Shown: in pieces, positions 8,448 to 17,042 of the stretch
Layout of the letters: every line of letters starts with the position of its first letter
Position numbering within the stretch: the first letter of the stretch is position 1
Assembly: GCF_010499245.1 (NCBI RefSeq)
Contig: NZ_JAAGOW010000005.1
Coordinates: forward strand, 186,001-250,000
DNA: 64,000 nt
From: Variovorax sp. WS11
GTDB lineage: Bacteria; Pseudomonadota; Gammaproteobacteria; Burkholderiales; Burkholderiaceae_C
Direction of reading: 5' to 3'
Translations under genes and position numbers: made by a program
Notes under the pieces: generated by a model
Told to the model about the DNA's origin: nothing
Seen by the model: the letters and a program-made list of their open reading frames with translations, nothing else
Database searches by the model: none

Positions 8448-10895
8448 ATGTCTTTCCCTCGCCAACACCTGCTGAGCGCTGCGCTCGCCACCGCATTCGG
8501 CGCTGCCGTCACCACCTGGGCCTCCGTGGCCGCCGCGCAGACGCCGGCGCCCGCCGCCGCCCAGGTCTTCGACGTCAAGCTGCCCGCGCAACCGCTCGCG
8601 GCCGCGCTGAATGAGCTGTCCCGCCAGACCGGCGCCCAGGTGCTCGCCGCGGGCGAGGTGGTGTCGGGGGTCAACGCACCCGCGGTGTCGGGGCGGCTGA
8701 CGCTGCAGCAGGCCCTGGATGCGCTGCTGGCCGGCAGCGGCCTCATCGCCGTGCGCAACGGGCCCTCGCAGGTCACGATCCAGCGCGCCTCGGGCGCTGC
8801 CGCCGGCGCCTCGCTGCCCGCGGTGACGGTGCAGGCCACCTCGGACGCTGCCACCACCGAGGGCACCGGCTCCTACAGCACCCGCTCGACCGGCGCGGCC
8901 ACGCGCATGGGTCTGTCGCTGCGCGAGACGCCGCAATCGGTCAGCGTCATCACCCGGCAGCAGATGGACGACCAGAACCTCACCACGCTGACCGACGTGC
9001 TGCGCCAAACGCCCGGCGTCGTGGCCGACCGCCTCGACGAGCGCGTCAAGTTCACCTCGCGCGGCTTCGAGCTCAGCAAGATGATCGACGGCGTGCCCAC
9101 GCTGTCTTTCAACAGCGTGGCCGGCGAGGCCAGCATGCTCAGCACCGCCATCTACGACCGCGTGGAAGTGATCCGCGGTGCCGCCGGTCTGCTCAACGGC
9201 GTGGGTGATCCGGGCGGGGCCATCAACCTGGTGCGCAAGCGCCCGGGCACCGAGTTCGCCGGGTCGGTCAGCCTCGGCGCGGGCTCCTGGAACCGCTACA
9301 ACACCGAGGTCGACCTCGGCGGCAGCCTCAACGAAGCCGGCACGCTGCGCGGGCGCGTGGTGGGCTCCTTCACCGACGGCAAGAGCTTCATCGACTACAA
9401 GAAGCAGCGCGAAGAGGTCTTCCACGGCATCCTCGAAGCCGACATCGCGCGCGACACGGTGCTGGCGGTCGGCTACGAGCGGCAGAAGACGGGCATCAAG
9501 GGTGCCAACTTCGGCCAGGCCCCGCTCTTCTACAGCGACGGCACGCGCACCGACCTGCCGCGCTCCTTCAACTCCAGCACGCCCTGGAGCCAGTGGGACA
9601 TGACCACCGACCGGCTGTTCCTGAACCTCGAGCACCGCATGGCCAACGGCTGGAAGATCAAGGCCGACGCCTCCTACACGGAGAACCAGCGCGACCGCAT
9701 CGGCGGCGACATCTGGCTGTGGCCTTCCTCGGTGGACCGCCTCACCGGGGAAACCCTGCTCGACCAGGGCAACAACCCGGCCAAGGGCACCAACAAGGCA
9801 CTCGATGTGTTTGCCACCGGCCCCTTCGAGCTGCTCGGCCGCACGCACCAGGCCAGCGTCGGCTTCAACCTCAACCGCTACGACTACTGGGTGTACGGCA
9901 GCAACTCCGTGCCGAGCTCCAGCGATCAGGTCCTGGTGAACATCAACTCCCTGCGCTGGGTGCCCCAGCCGGCCTTCGTGTACCCGGCCTTCCAGTTCGG
10001 CGAGCAAGTCGAGGAAAAGGCCATCTACGGCTCCACCCGCCTGCGCCCCACCGACAAGCTCTCGGTGCTGCTCGGTGGCCGCATGAGCTGGTACACAAGC
10101 AATGCCTGGTCAGGCAACGTCAGCGACGGCGTGGGCGGGCGCACCTGGGCCACGCCGACCAAGGAAAACAGTGTCTTCACGCCCTACGCGGGCATCGTGT
10201 ACGACCTGAGCAAGGAGTACTCGGTCTACGCCAGCTACACCGACATCTTCCAGCCCAACACCGCGAAGGACGCCAGCAACAACGTGCTCGACCCGCGCCG
10301 CGGCAAGAACTTCGAGCTCGGCATCAAGGGCGAGCACCTGGACGGCAAGCTCAACACCAGCTTCGCCGTCTTCGAGACGAAGGAAGACAACGTGGCGGTG
10401 GTCGACGAGGGCGCCCTGCCCCTGCCCGACGGCACCATCCCCAGCCGCGCCGTCCAGGGCGCGCGCAGCAAGGGCTTCGAGTTCACCGTGGCCGGCGAGA
10501 TCGCACGCGGCTGGCAGGTCATGGGCGGCTACACCTACCATGCCAAGCGCGACGCCGAGCACGAGCTGCTCAACACCACCTACCCGCGCCGCCTGCTGCG
10601 CATCGCGACCAGCTACCGCCTGCCCGGCGAGTGGAACAAGCTCACCATCGGCGGCAGCATCGCCTACCAGAGCGGCATCTACTTCGACGACTACTACGGC
10701 CTCGGCCGCGTCACGCAGGGCGGGCTGACGCTGATCGGCCTGATGGCGCGCTACGACTTCAGCAAGCAGCTGAGCGGCTCGCTCAACATCGAGAACCTGA
10801 GCGACAAGCGCTACTACGCCGGCCTGGGCGGCTACAACGGCTACACCTACGGGGCGCCGCGCAACGTGTGGGTCAAGGTCAACTACAAGTTCTGA
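8448..10895 (+). CDS. TonB-dependent siderophore receptor / transducer (FpvA/FoxA-like)
   Basis: An 815-residue outer-membrane receptor. It has a signal peptide (LLSAALATAFGAAVTTWASVAAAQ), then an STN signalling domain (FDVKLPAQPLAAALNELSRQTG) that marks it as a transducer. The plug contains LRETPQSVSVITRQQMDDQN, LTDVLRQTPGVV and DRVEVIRGAAGLLNGVGDPG. The long beta-barrel ends with a terminal phenylalanine (WVKVNYKF), as required for outer-membrane assembly. The ATG at 8448 begins the signal peptide directly; 8409 and 8325 are longer in-frame alternatives. It belongs with the FecI/FecR genes and the PepSY gene. It imports a ferric siderophore, probably hydroxamate- or peptide-type by family; the ligand is unproven. 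Confidence 0.94.
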   Translation: MSFPRQHLLSAALATAFGAAVTTWASVAAAQTPAPAAAQVFDVKLPAQPLAAALNELSRQTGAQVLAAGEVVSGVNAPAVSGRLTLQQALDALLAGSGLIAVRNGPSQVTIQRASGAAAGASLPAVTVQATSDAATTEGTGSYSTRSTGAATRMGLSLRETPQSVSVITRQQMDDQNLTTLTDVLRQTPGVVADRLDERVKFTSRGFELSKMIDGVPTLSFNSVAGEASMLSTAIYDRVEVIRGAAGLLNGVGDPGGAINLVRKRPGTEFAGSVSLGAGSWNRYNTEVDLGGSLNEAGTLRGRVVGSFTDGKSFIDYKKQREEVFHGILEADIARDTVLAVGYERQKTGIKGANFGQAPLFYSDGTRTDLPRSFNSSTPWSQWDMTTDRLFLNLEHRMANGWKIKADASYTENQRDRIGGDIWLWPSSVDRLTGETLLDQGNNPAKGTNKALDVFATGPFELLGRTHQASVGFNLNRYDYWVYGSNSVPSSSDQVLVNINSLRWVPQPAFVYPAFQFGEQVEEKAIYGSTRLRPTDKLSVLLGGRMSWYTSNAWSGNVSDGVGGRTWATPTKENSVFTPYAGIVYDLSKEYSVYASYTDIFQPNTAKDASNNVLDPRRGKNFELGIKGEHLDGKLNTSFAVFETKEDNVAVVDEGALPLPDGTIPSRAVQGARSKGFEFTVAGEIARGWQVMGGYTYHAKRDAEHELLNTTYPRRLLRIATSYRLPGEWNKLTIGGSIAYQSGIYFDDYYGLGRVTQGGLTLIGLMARYDFSKQLSGSLNIENLSDKRYYAGLGGYNGYTYGAPRNVWVKVNYKF

Positions 10896-10917
10896 GGCCG
10901 CGAGCGCCGACATCCCG

Positions 10918-12186
10918 ATGCGACAGTTCCTCCTTCTCCTGCACCGGTGGGCGGGCCTGCTCATTGCAGGGTTCCTGTTCATCGCCGGTCTCACCGGCGC
11001 GCTGATCTCCTGGGACCACGAGCTCGACGAGTGGCTCAACCCGCAGCTCAACCAGGCGCGCGCGCCGGGCCCTGCCCTGTCCTCGCTGGAGCTGGCGCGC
11101 CGCATCGAGTCGCGCCATCCCGGCGTGCAGGTGAGCTCCATCCCGCTGGCCGCCGAGCCCGGCCACGCGCTGGTCTTCGGGGTGGAGGGCCGCATCGACG
11201 CGCGCACCGGCCGGCTCCTCGAGCCCGGCTTCAACCAGGTCTTCGTCGACCCCGCCTCGGGCGAAGAGCTCGGCCGCCGCGAATGGGGCGCCGTCTGGCC
11301 GCTGGGCCGCGAGAACTTCGTCTCCTTCCTCTACGTGCTGCACTACAGCCTGCACCTGCCCGCGTTCTGGGGCATCGACAAGTGGGGCGTGTGGCTGATG
11401 GGCGTGATCGCGCTGGTGTGGACGCTCGACTGCTTCACCGGCTTCTGGCTCACGCTGCCGATGCCGCGCCGCCCCGGCACGGCCGCCGCCACCGCCGCCC
11501 GCACCGGCTGGTGGAAGCGCTGGAAGCCGGCGTGGAAGCTGCGCTGGCGCAGCGGTGCCTACAAGCTCAACTTCGACCTGCACCGCGCCACCAGCCTGTG
11601 GACCTGGGCCTTGCTGTTCGTGCTTGCCTTCACCGCCTTCTCGCTGAACTTCTACCGCGAGATCTTTTTTCCGGCGATGTCGCTGGTCTCCAAGGTCACG
11701 CCCACGCCCTTCGACCTGCGCACGCCCACCGCGGCCGACAAGCCGATCGTGCCGCGCATCGACTACCCGCAGGCGATCGGCATCGCGCAGCAGGAAGCCG
11801 GGCAGCGCGGCTGGCCGCAGCCCGCGGGCTCCGTCTTCCACGCGCGGCAGTTCGGCGTGTATGCGGTGCAGTTCTTCGATCCCGAGGACGACCACGGCAG
11901 CGGCGGCGTCGGCCATCGCACGCTCTATATCGACAGCCTGGACGGCCGCCTGCTCGGCGAGCGCGAGCCCTGGAAGGGCACCGCCGCCGATCTCTTCGTG
12001 CAGGCGCAGTTCCCGATCCACTCCGGACGCATCCTGGGGCTGCCGGGCCGCATCCTGATCTCGGCGATGGGGCTGGTGGTCGCGATGCTGAGCGTCACCG
12101 GCGTGGTCATCTGGGTGCGCAAGCGGCGGGCCCAGGCGGAGGCGAGCCGGCTGCAGCGCGGTGCGCGTGGCATGGTGCACGGGTAG
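10918..12186 (+). CDS. PepSY-domain membrane protein (iron-uptake associated)
   Basis: A 422-residue PepSY-associated transmembrane protein. TM1 is near residues 10-30 (RWAGLLIAGFLFIAGLTGAL) and is followed by SWDHELDEWLNP. Further helices occur near residues 155-180, 230-245 and 380-400, the last being ILISAMGLVVAMLSVTGVVIWV. Relatives (PiuB/FoxB-like) sit next to siderophore receptors and are thought to help reduce or release iron in the inner membrane. The gene starts 22 bp after the receptor and ends the operon, followed by a hairpin between convergent genes. Confidence 0.85.
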   Translation: MRQFLLLLHRWAGLLIAGFLFIAGLTGALISWDHELDEWLNPQLNQARAPGPALSSLELARRIESRHPGVQVSSIPLAAEPGHALVFGVEGRIDARTGRLLEPGFNQVFVDPASGEELGRREWGAVWPLGRENFVSFLYVLHYSLHLPAFWGIDKWGVWLMGVIALVWTLDCFTGFWLTLPMPRRPGTAAATAARTGWWKRWKPAWKLRWRSGAYKLNFDLHRATSLWTWALLFVLAFTAFSLNFYREIFFPAMSLVSKVTPTPFDLRTPTAADKPIVPRIDYPQAIGIAQQEAGQRGWPQPAGSVFHARQFGVYAVQFFDPEDDHGSGGVGHRTLYIDSLDGRLLGEREPWKGTAADLFVQAQFPIHSGRILGLPGRILISAMGLVVAMLSVTGVVIWVRKRRAQAEASRLQRGARGMVHG

Positions 12187-12205
12187 AGGCGCCAAGGAGG
12201 CGCCT
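12187..12205. terminator. Hairpin between convergent genes
   Basis: AGGCGCC-AAGGA-GGCGCCT has 7-bp GC-rich arms and a 5-base loop. It starts immediately after the PepSY stop codon and lies 8 bp before the end of the oppositely oriented EthD gene. No U-tract follows, so the efficiency is uncertain, but the placement suits a bidirectional terminator. Confidence 0.5.
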
Positions 12206-12213
12206 TCGCAGAC

Positions 12214-12858
12214 TCAGCGAACGGACCGGACGTCGACGAGGTAAGCCGTGGCGTGTGCAAGGTGCGCCGCAAGCAAACTGCAAATCGCCCCCTCGTCGAA
12301 GGCGTCGTGCGCCGAAGCGACGCTGCCGAACCAGAGAACGGCAAGGCCGTCCGGAGGGTGCGGCTCGGACCACAGCTGCGCTCGCCGCGCCGTGGACGCC
12401 GTCCAGTTCAGTTCAAGACGCAGACCGGTTTCGCTTGCATATCGAGCGATCTCGGCAGCGAAGCGCTCCTTTGGAGAGGCACCCAGCAAGAACGGGACGA
12501 TCACCTTGACGGCGCGATCGCTCGCATCGCCCTCGTCGCCCTCCGTGTCCACGATGCACAGCGTCCAGCCCTTCAGGAAGTTGGGTTCATCGGCAGGAAT
12601 GTGCCGTCGGCCAATCGTCGAGGCCTGTGCGTCGCACATCGCTTCTTCATCACGAAAATAGAGCTCCACGATGCCGTCGATGCAGAAGCACGGAGGGTCG
12701 TTCGTGGTCCAGAGAACCTTCTCCACGCGGTTGTGCGTGTACTTCGAGATGCCCTCCATGCCAAGCGCCAGGGCGGCATGCGGACCCGCCCAGTAGCTCC
12801 TGAAGTCACTGGTCGACAGGCCCTCCTTCTTCGCCAACAGCGTCATGCGCTTCTTCAC
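12214..12858 (-). CDS. EthD-domain protein
   Basis: A 214-residue protein. The N-terminal half is an EthD-like dimeric alpha/beta-barrel: FRSYWAGPHAALALGMEGIS, then CIDGIVELYFRDEEAM. The second half (LAVLWFGSVASAHDAF) looks like a more diverged copy of the same ferredoxin-like fold. EthD proteins accompany oxygenases and ring-cleaving pathways; their chemistry is often unclear. The GTG at 12858 was chosen because an AGGGAG ribosome site precedes it. It is the last of eleven minus-strand genes beginning at 24329 and lies 16 bp downstream of a related EthD gene, suggesting duplication. No specific reaction can be assigned. Confidence 0.75.
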   Translation of the reverse strand: MKKRMTLLAKKEGLSTSDFRSYWAGPHAALALGMEGISKYTHNRVEKVLWTTNDPPCFCIDGIVELYFRDEEAMCDAQASTIGRRHIPADEPNFLKGWTLCIVDTEGDEGDASDRAVKVIVPFLLGASPKERFAAEIARYASETGLRLELNWTASTARRAQLWSEPHPPDGLAVLWFGSVASAHDAFDEGAICSLLAAHLAHATAYLVDVRSVR

Positions 12859-12874
12859 GGTCGCTCCCTGTCCC

Positions 12875-13570
12875 TCAAACGATCCGGCGCTCGTCGACGA
12901 GGAAGGCCGTGATTTCACCGAGGAAGGTCTTGGCGTGCGCCATGGTGTTGTGACCGGCTCGCGAAGCGAACGCCTCCTGCAGGGTGCGGGTGTCCTTGAA
13001 CCACAGTTCGACGATGCCATCGATGGGCAAGGTGTCGTAGTCGCAAGGCTGGCCCTTCTCGCGTTCCCGGGCAGTCACGACGTTCTGCCGATAGGCGCTC
13101 ACGCCGGGCATTTGTCGCACCAGGTCGCCATGGACCCGCCATTCGCGCCGGAAGTCTTCCTCGCTCAACGCCGGCAGCCGCTTGATGACGGAAATGCGCT
13201 TCAGCAGCTTGGCGCGTTCGTCCTTGGCAGGCGGTGGGATCACGACGGATTGCTCGGCCGTGACGATGTGCAGGCCGCCGAGAAAGTGGTTCTCGTCCTT
13301 GATGAGCGCCGCGGCCAGGTCGCCATCGCCGAACGCGCGTTGGGACTGCCTCGCGTCATCGAACCAGAGTTGGGAGATTCCGTCGAAGTCCCACGGGCCT
13401 CGGACAAAGTCGATGCCTCGCTGCACGCGATCGACCACGGGGTTCTGCCAGTACTCGCGCAGATGGGGCGCACGCGCGGCCAGGGGTCCGTGCCTGTCCC
13501 TCCAGTAGGCATTGAAGTCTTCGAACGTCCAGTCCGCCTTCTTGCGGATCAATCCCATTCGTACATTCAT
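12875..13570 (-). CDS. EthD-domain protein, two-repeat
   Basis: A 231-residue protein with two EthD repeats. Repeat 1 includes MGLIRKKADWTFEDFNAYWR and GPLAARAPHLREYWQN and ends with FDGISQLWFDDARQS. Repeat 2 includes ISVIKRLPALSEEDFRREW, DLVRQMPGVSAYRQNVV and IDGIVELWFKDTRT. The internal repetition is plain by eye and would make a dimer-like fold from one chain. The ATG at 13570 matches the start of the first repeat. It lies 16 bp downstream of the old-yellow-enzyme gene and 16 bp upstream of the next EthD gene, so all are presumably cotranscribed. The role is unknown but probably catabolic. Confidence 0.78.
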   Translation of the reverse strand: MNVRMGLIRKKADWTFEDFNAYWRDRHGPLAARAPHLREYWQNPVVDRVQRGIDFVRGPWDFDGISQLWFDDARQSQRAFGDGDLAAALIKDENHFLGGLHIVTAEQSVVIPPPAKDERAKLLKRISVIKRLPALSEEDFRREWRVHGDLVRQMPGVSAYRQNVVTAREREKGQPCDYDTLPIDGIVELWFKDTRTLQEAFASRAGHNTMAHAKTFLGEITAFLVDERRIV

Positions 13571-13586
13571 GGCGAAACTCCTTGGT

Positions 13587-14762
13587 TCAATCGAGAGGGG
13601 AAACGAGAGCGGCCGCCGCCTGGGCACGGGCACGCGCCAGTCCCGGCGCCCGCTTCGCAAGCCAGACGCCGTGCCGAACCGGCCAGTGCGCATAGCCGGG
13701 ATCCGCGCCCAAAGACAGCGCGGCGTGGTGTGCCCAATAGGGGTCGAACAAGGCTTCACGTCCCAGAGCGATCAGATCGGCCTTCCCTTCCGCCAGCACA
13801 GCTTCCGCCTGGCTCGCGTCGACGATCATTCCGACGGCTTGCGTTCTGATGCCTGCCTCTTTGCGGATCCGCTCTGAAAACGGCACCTGGAAACCCAGAC
13901 CGCGCGGTACCGGCAGTGCACGCGTCTCTTCGGTCAGTCCGCCCGACGAGCAGTCGATGACGTCGACACCGCAACGAGCGAGTTCGCGCGAAAGAACGAT
14001 GGAGTCCTCGAGACTCCAGCCGTCCACACTGCCGTCGACCGCCGACAGCCGGCAGAAGAGTGGCTTGCTCGCCGGCCAGGCCGCGCGTACCTGGCGCGCG
14101 ATCTCCAGCGCCAGTCGCATACGTCCTGCAAGACCGCCGCCCCATTCGTCCGCTCGATGGTTCGAGTTGGGAGAGAGGAAGCTGGCGACCAGGTAGCCGT
14201 GGCCGAAATGCAGCTCCACGACGTCGAAGCCGGCCTTGTCGGCACGCACGGCCGCATCGACGAAGCTCTGCACGACCTCGGCAATGCCGTCGGCGTCCAG
14301 CGCAAGCGGAGCGGACCAGCCCGGCCCTGCGGGCAGCGCGCTGGGGCCGAGTCGCTGCCACGGTTCCGCGTCGGAAGCCAGGCGTGATTCCGCCAACGCC
14401 GCACCGCCCTCCCACAAGGGCTGGCTTCCGGCCTTGCGGCCTGCATGAGCCAATTGAACGCCGATGGCAGCTCCGTTGGCGTGAACGAAATCGACCACGG
14501 CCTTCAATGGGTCGATCTGGCTGTCTGTCCAAAGACCCAGATCTGCAGTGCCGATGCGCCCGCGCGGGTCGACGGCCGTGCTCTCGGTCAGGATCAGTCC
14601 CGCGCCGCCTAGCGCGAACTTTCCGAGATGCACCAGATGCCACGGCGCCGCATGCCCCGCCTCCGCGGCATGCTGGCACATGGGGGAGATCACGATCCGA
14701 TTCTTCAGCGCCAGGTCGCGAAGCCGGATGGGCTGGAAAAGAAGAGGTTGATGGGATGTCAT
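13587..14762 (-). CDS. NADH:flavin oxidoreductase / old yellow enzyme (YqjM-like)
   Basis: A 391-residue FMN-dependent TIM-barrel enzyme. Motifs in order: FQPIRLRDLALKNRIVISPMCQ (FMN and N-terminal region), GVQLAHAGRKA, VVELHFGHGYLVASFLSP with RADEWGG (OYE signature), CSSGG, and ADLIALGREALFDPYWAHHAA. The CQ and HAGRK patterns point to the thermophilic-like (YqjM/xenobiotic reductase) class. Such enzymes reduce activated C=C bonds of enones or nitro-compounds with NAD(P)H. The ATG at 14762 begins the conserved N-terminus. It belongs to the 12.2-24.3 kb operon with an FAD dehydrogenase and an SDR, suggesting redox steps on a cyclic ketone or enone. The substrate is unknown. Confidence 0.9.
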   Translation of the reverse strand: MTSHQPLLFQPIRLRDLALKNRIVISPMCQHAAEAGHAAPWHLVHLGKFALGGAGLILTESTAVDPRGRIGTADLGLWTDSQIDPLKAVVDFVHANGAAIGVQLAHAGRKAGSQPLWEGGAALAESRLASDAEPWQRLGPSALPAGPGWSAPLALDADGIAEVVQSFVDAAVRADKAGFDVVELHFGHGYLVASFLSPNSNHRADEWGGGLAGRMRLALEIARQVRAAWPASKPLFCRLSAVDGSVDGWSLEDSIVLSRELARCGVDVIDCSSGGLTEETRALPVPRGLGFQVPFSERIRKEAGIRTQAVGMIVDASQAEAVLAEGKADLIALGREALFDPYWAHHAALSLGADPGYAHWPVRHGVWLAKRAPGLARARAQAAAALVSPLD

Positions 14763-14796
14763 GACAAAAGGCTTTCTGATCAAGAAGAGACGGACA

Positions 14797-16023
14797 TCAA
14801 GCCTCCTTCGGATGTCCGTCGCGCTGCCCGACCAGGAACGCGAACACGCCCCCAAGCAGAAGAAGACCCAGGGCAGAAGCGGCGAACACCATCGAGGAGG
14901 AAAATCGGTCGACGACCCACGCGGCCACCAGCACGCCCAGCGACTGACCGAGAAACAGAACGCATGCAAACAGCGACACCGCGGTGCCGCGTGCGGCAGG
15001 CGACATCTGGGTGGCATGGGTTTGCAGCGTGTTGTGCAACGCATAGAAACCGAACCCGGCGACAAGGCAGGCCGGCAGCGCCCACGCCCAGGACGGCGCG
15101 AACGCGACCGTCACGAACGCCAGGCCCATGCACGAGCCTCCAAGCCCTGCCAGCCCCGTTTCTCCGAATCGGCGCAGCAATGCGCGGGCATAGCGGCTAT
15201 ACACGAGGCCGCCCACACCGTAGAGCGCGACGATGGCGCCGGCCACAGGCATCGTCAAATGGAACGCAGCGTGCAGATGGGTCGGGATGAAGGCCATCGC
15301 GCTGAACGCCAACGCGCCCTCGATGCAGGTGATGACCAACACCGTCCTTGCCCAAGGCCTGGAGAGAACATCCAGCACACGGCGTCCGATGCTTCCGGTA
15401 TCCGCAGGCCGGGCATGCGCGAGGCCACGCGCCAGCCTCGTCAGCATGGCTCCGCTGACCAGAAAGATCAGCGCGAGAACGGCGAACGCCGACCGCCAAC
15501 CCCACAGCTCGGCGATGAGTCCGCCAAGCCACTGGCCACAGATCATTCCGAACACCGTTGCGCCGAGGAGTCTGGCCAGCACTTCCTGGCGAGCTTCATA
15601 GGCGACGCCGTCGCCTATCCATGCCATCGTCAGCGGAATGATTCCGGCCGCGGCCATCCCGGTGAAGACGCGGGCGGCGACCAGCCAATCCAGATTGGGG
15701 GACAAGGCCGCTGCCATGCATCCGATGGTGCAGGCCAATGTCGCGAAGCCGACCACGCGCGCCTTGCCGTGGCGATCCCCCAAGGGACCGTAGAACAGCT
15801 GGAGCACACCGTAGGCCAAGGCGAAGCCCGAGATCGCCCGGGCAGCCTGTCCCGTGGTCGTCGAGAACTCCAGCACCAGCGAGGGAAGCATCGCATCGCA
15901 GACCCGCATGGAGGCCATGCTTGCAAATGCGCACAGACCGAGCAGACCGAGCGTCCTCGAATCGAGGGGAGGATGGGGCATGGCCGCACTTGCTGCGCCG
16001 GAGGCAGCCGAACTCGCGCTCAT
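14797..16023 (-). CDS. MFS transporter
   Basis: A 408-residue major facilitator protein with about 12 hydrophobic segments. The loop after TM2 carries a motif-A-like sequence, YGPLGDRHGKARVV, typical of the Bcr/CflA and drug/metabolite DHA1 groups. Other segments are GLLGLCAFASMASMRVCDAM and FGFYALHNTLQTHATQMSPA. No obvious ribosome site precedes the ATG at 16023; a second ATG at 15981 is possible. It sits 28 bp downstream of the MBL-fold gene within the long minus-strand operon, so it may import a substrate or export an intermediate of that pathway. Confidence 0.85.
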   Translation of the reverse strand: MSASSAASGAASAAMPHPPLDSRTLGLLGLCAFASMASMRVCDAMLPSLVLEFSTTTGQAARAISGFALAYGVLQLFYGPLGDRHGKARVVGFATLACTIGCMAAALSPNLDWLVAARVFTGMAAAGIIPLTMAWIGDGVAYEARQEVLARLLGATVFGMICGQWLGGLIAELWGWRSAFAVLALIFLVSGAMLTRLARGLAHARPADTGSIGRRVLDVLSRPWARTVLVITCIEGALAFSAMAFIPTHLHAAFHLTMPVAGAIVALYGVGGLVYSRYARALLRRFGETGLAGLGGSCMGLAFVTVAFAPSWAWALPACLVAGFGFYALHNTLQTHATQMSPAARGTAVSLFACVLFLGQSLGVLVAAWVVDRFSSSMVFAASALGLLLLGGVFAFLVGQRDGHPKEA

Positions 16024-16051
16024 GGATCAGGCGGTTGAGGCGTTCCGCGAA

Positions 16052-17011
16052 TCAGCCTTCGAGCGTCTTCCACATCTCGACGTCGCGCTCGGCGGTCCAG
16101 ATGCGCGGATCGACGTGCTTCGTGACCTCGTCGTAGCAGCGCGTCACGTCGAAGGGCATGCAGTGGTCGAAGATCACCCAGTGCCCGTACTTGGGCTTGA
16201 GCGCGGCGAAGGTGTCCTTGTAGACCGCGTTCAGGTCCTTGCCCGCAGCGACGCCCTTCTGCACGCTGGCGTACACATCGGCGATGAAGTCGCGCGTTTC
16301 CGTCAGGCCCTTGGCCACGTCCTCGGGCGTGGTCAGCGCGGCGCCGCGGCCGGGCACCAGCGCCTTGGGCTGCAGCGCGGCGAGGTTGTCCAGCGTCTTG
16401 GGCCAGTCCTTGAAGTAGGCGTCGCCGGCATAGGGCGTGGCGCCGAACTCGACCAGGTCGCCCGACAGCAGCGCGCGCTCCTGCGGGAGCCACACGACGG
16501 TGTCGCCCTTGGTGTGGCCGCGCCCGAGCTGCAGCAGCTGCACTTCGAGCTTGCCCAGCCACAGCGTCATCTTGCCGGTGAAGGTCATGGTCGGCCAGGT
16601 CATGCCGGGCGGCACCGTTTCGACGCCTGCGAACAGGCGCGGGAAGCGGCCGATCTCGCTGGCCTTGTCCTGTTCGCCGCGCTCGACGATGAGGTCATAC
16701 GTGTCCTGGCTCGCGAGGATGTGCTCGGCCCCGTAGGCGCTGGCGCCGAGCACGCGCACGGCGTGGTAGTGGGTGAGCACCACGTACTTGATGGGCTTGT
16801 CGGTCACCTCGCGGATGCGGCGGATCACGTCCTGCGCCATCGCGGGCGTGGCCTGCGTGTCGGCCACCAGCACGGCGTCGTCGCCGATGACGATGCCGGT
16901 GTTGGGGTCGCCCTCGGCCGTGTAGGCCCAGGCGTGCTCGGAAATCTGGCTGAAAGTGACCTTCTTTTCTTCGAGGTCGGCTTGGCTGGCGAATTTCTTG
17001 GTCTGGCTCAT
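16052..17011 (-). CDS. MBL-fold protein with altered metal-binding motif
   Basis: A 319-residue metallo-beta-lactamase-fold protein. The fold is clear: IVIGDDAVLVADTQATPAMA, then KYVVLTHYHAVRVLGASAY, GRGHTKGDTVVWLPQERALLSGDLVEF and KALVPGRGAAL. The usual HxHxDH metal motif reads HYHAVR, so the Asp-His pair that binds the second metal is missing, and the last motif has PGRG where PGHG is usual. GHTKGD and SGDLVEF are kept. It may bind one metal, or use a different chemistry. The ATG at 17011 gives a normal start. It lies between the Liv importer and the MFS gene in the operon, so a hydrolase or lactonase role in that pathway is the first guess. Confidence 0.82.
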   Translation of the reverse strand: MSQTKKFASQADLEEKKVTFSQISEHAWAYTAEGDPNTGIVIGDDAVLVADTQATPAMAQDVIRRIREVTDKPIKYVVLTHYHAVRVLGASAYGAEHILASQDTYDLIVERGEQDKASEIGRFPRLFAGVETVPPGMTWPTMTFTGKMTLWLGKLEVQLLQLGRGHTKGDTVVWLPQERALLSGDLVEFGATPYAGDAYFKDWPKTLDNLAALQPKALVPGRGAALTTPEDVAKGLTETRDFIADVYASVQKGVAAGKDLNAVYKDTFAALKPKYGHWVIFDHCMPFDVTRCYDEVTKHVDPRIWTAERDVEMWKTLEG

Positions 17012-17042
17012 GGGGTATTCCTTCTGTGGACCGTTGGAAGGG

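Noticed and set aside
8430..10007. 525-codon minus-strand open frame across the receptor gene
   Set aside because: Antisense to a well-supported TonB-dependent receptor; no motif of its own.
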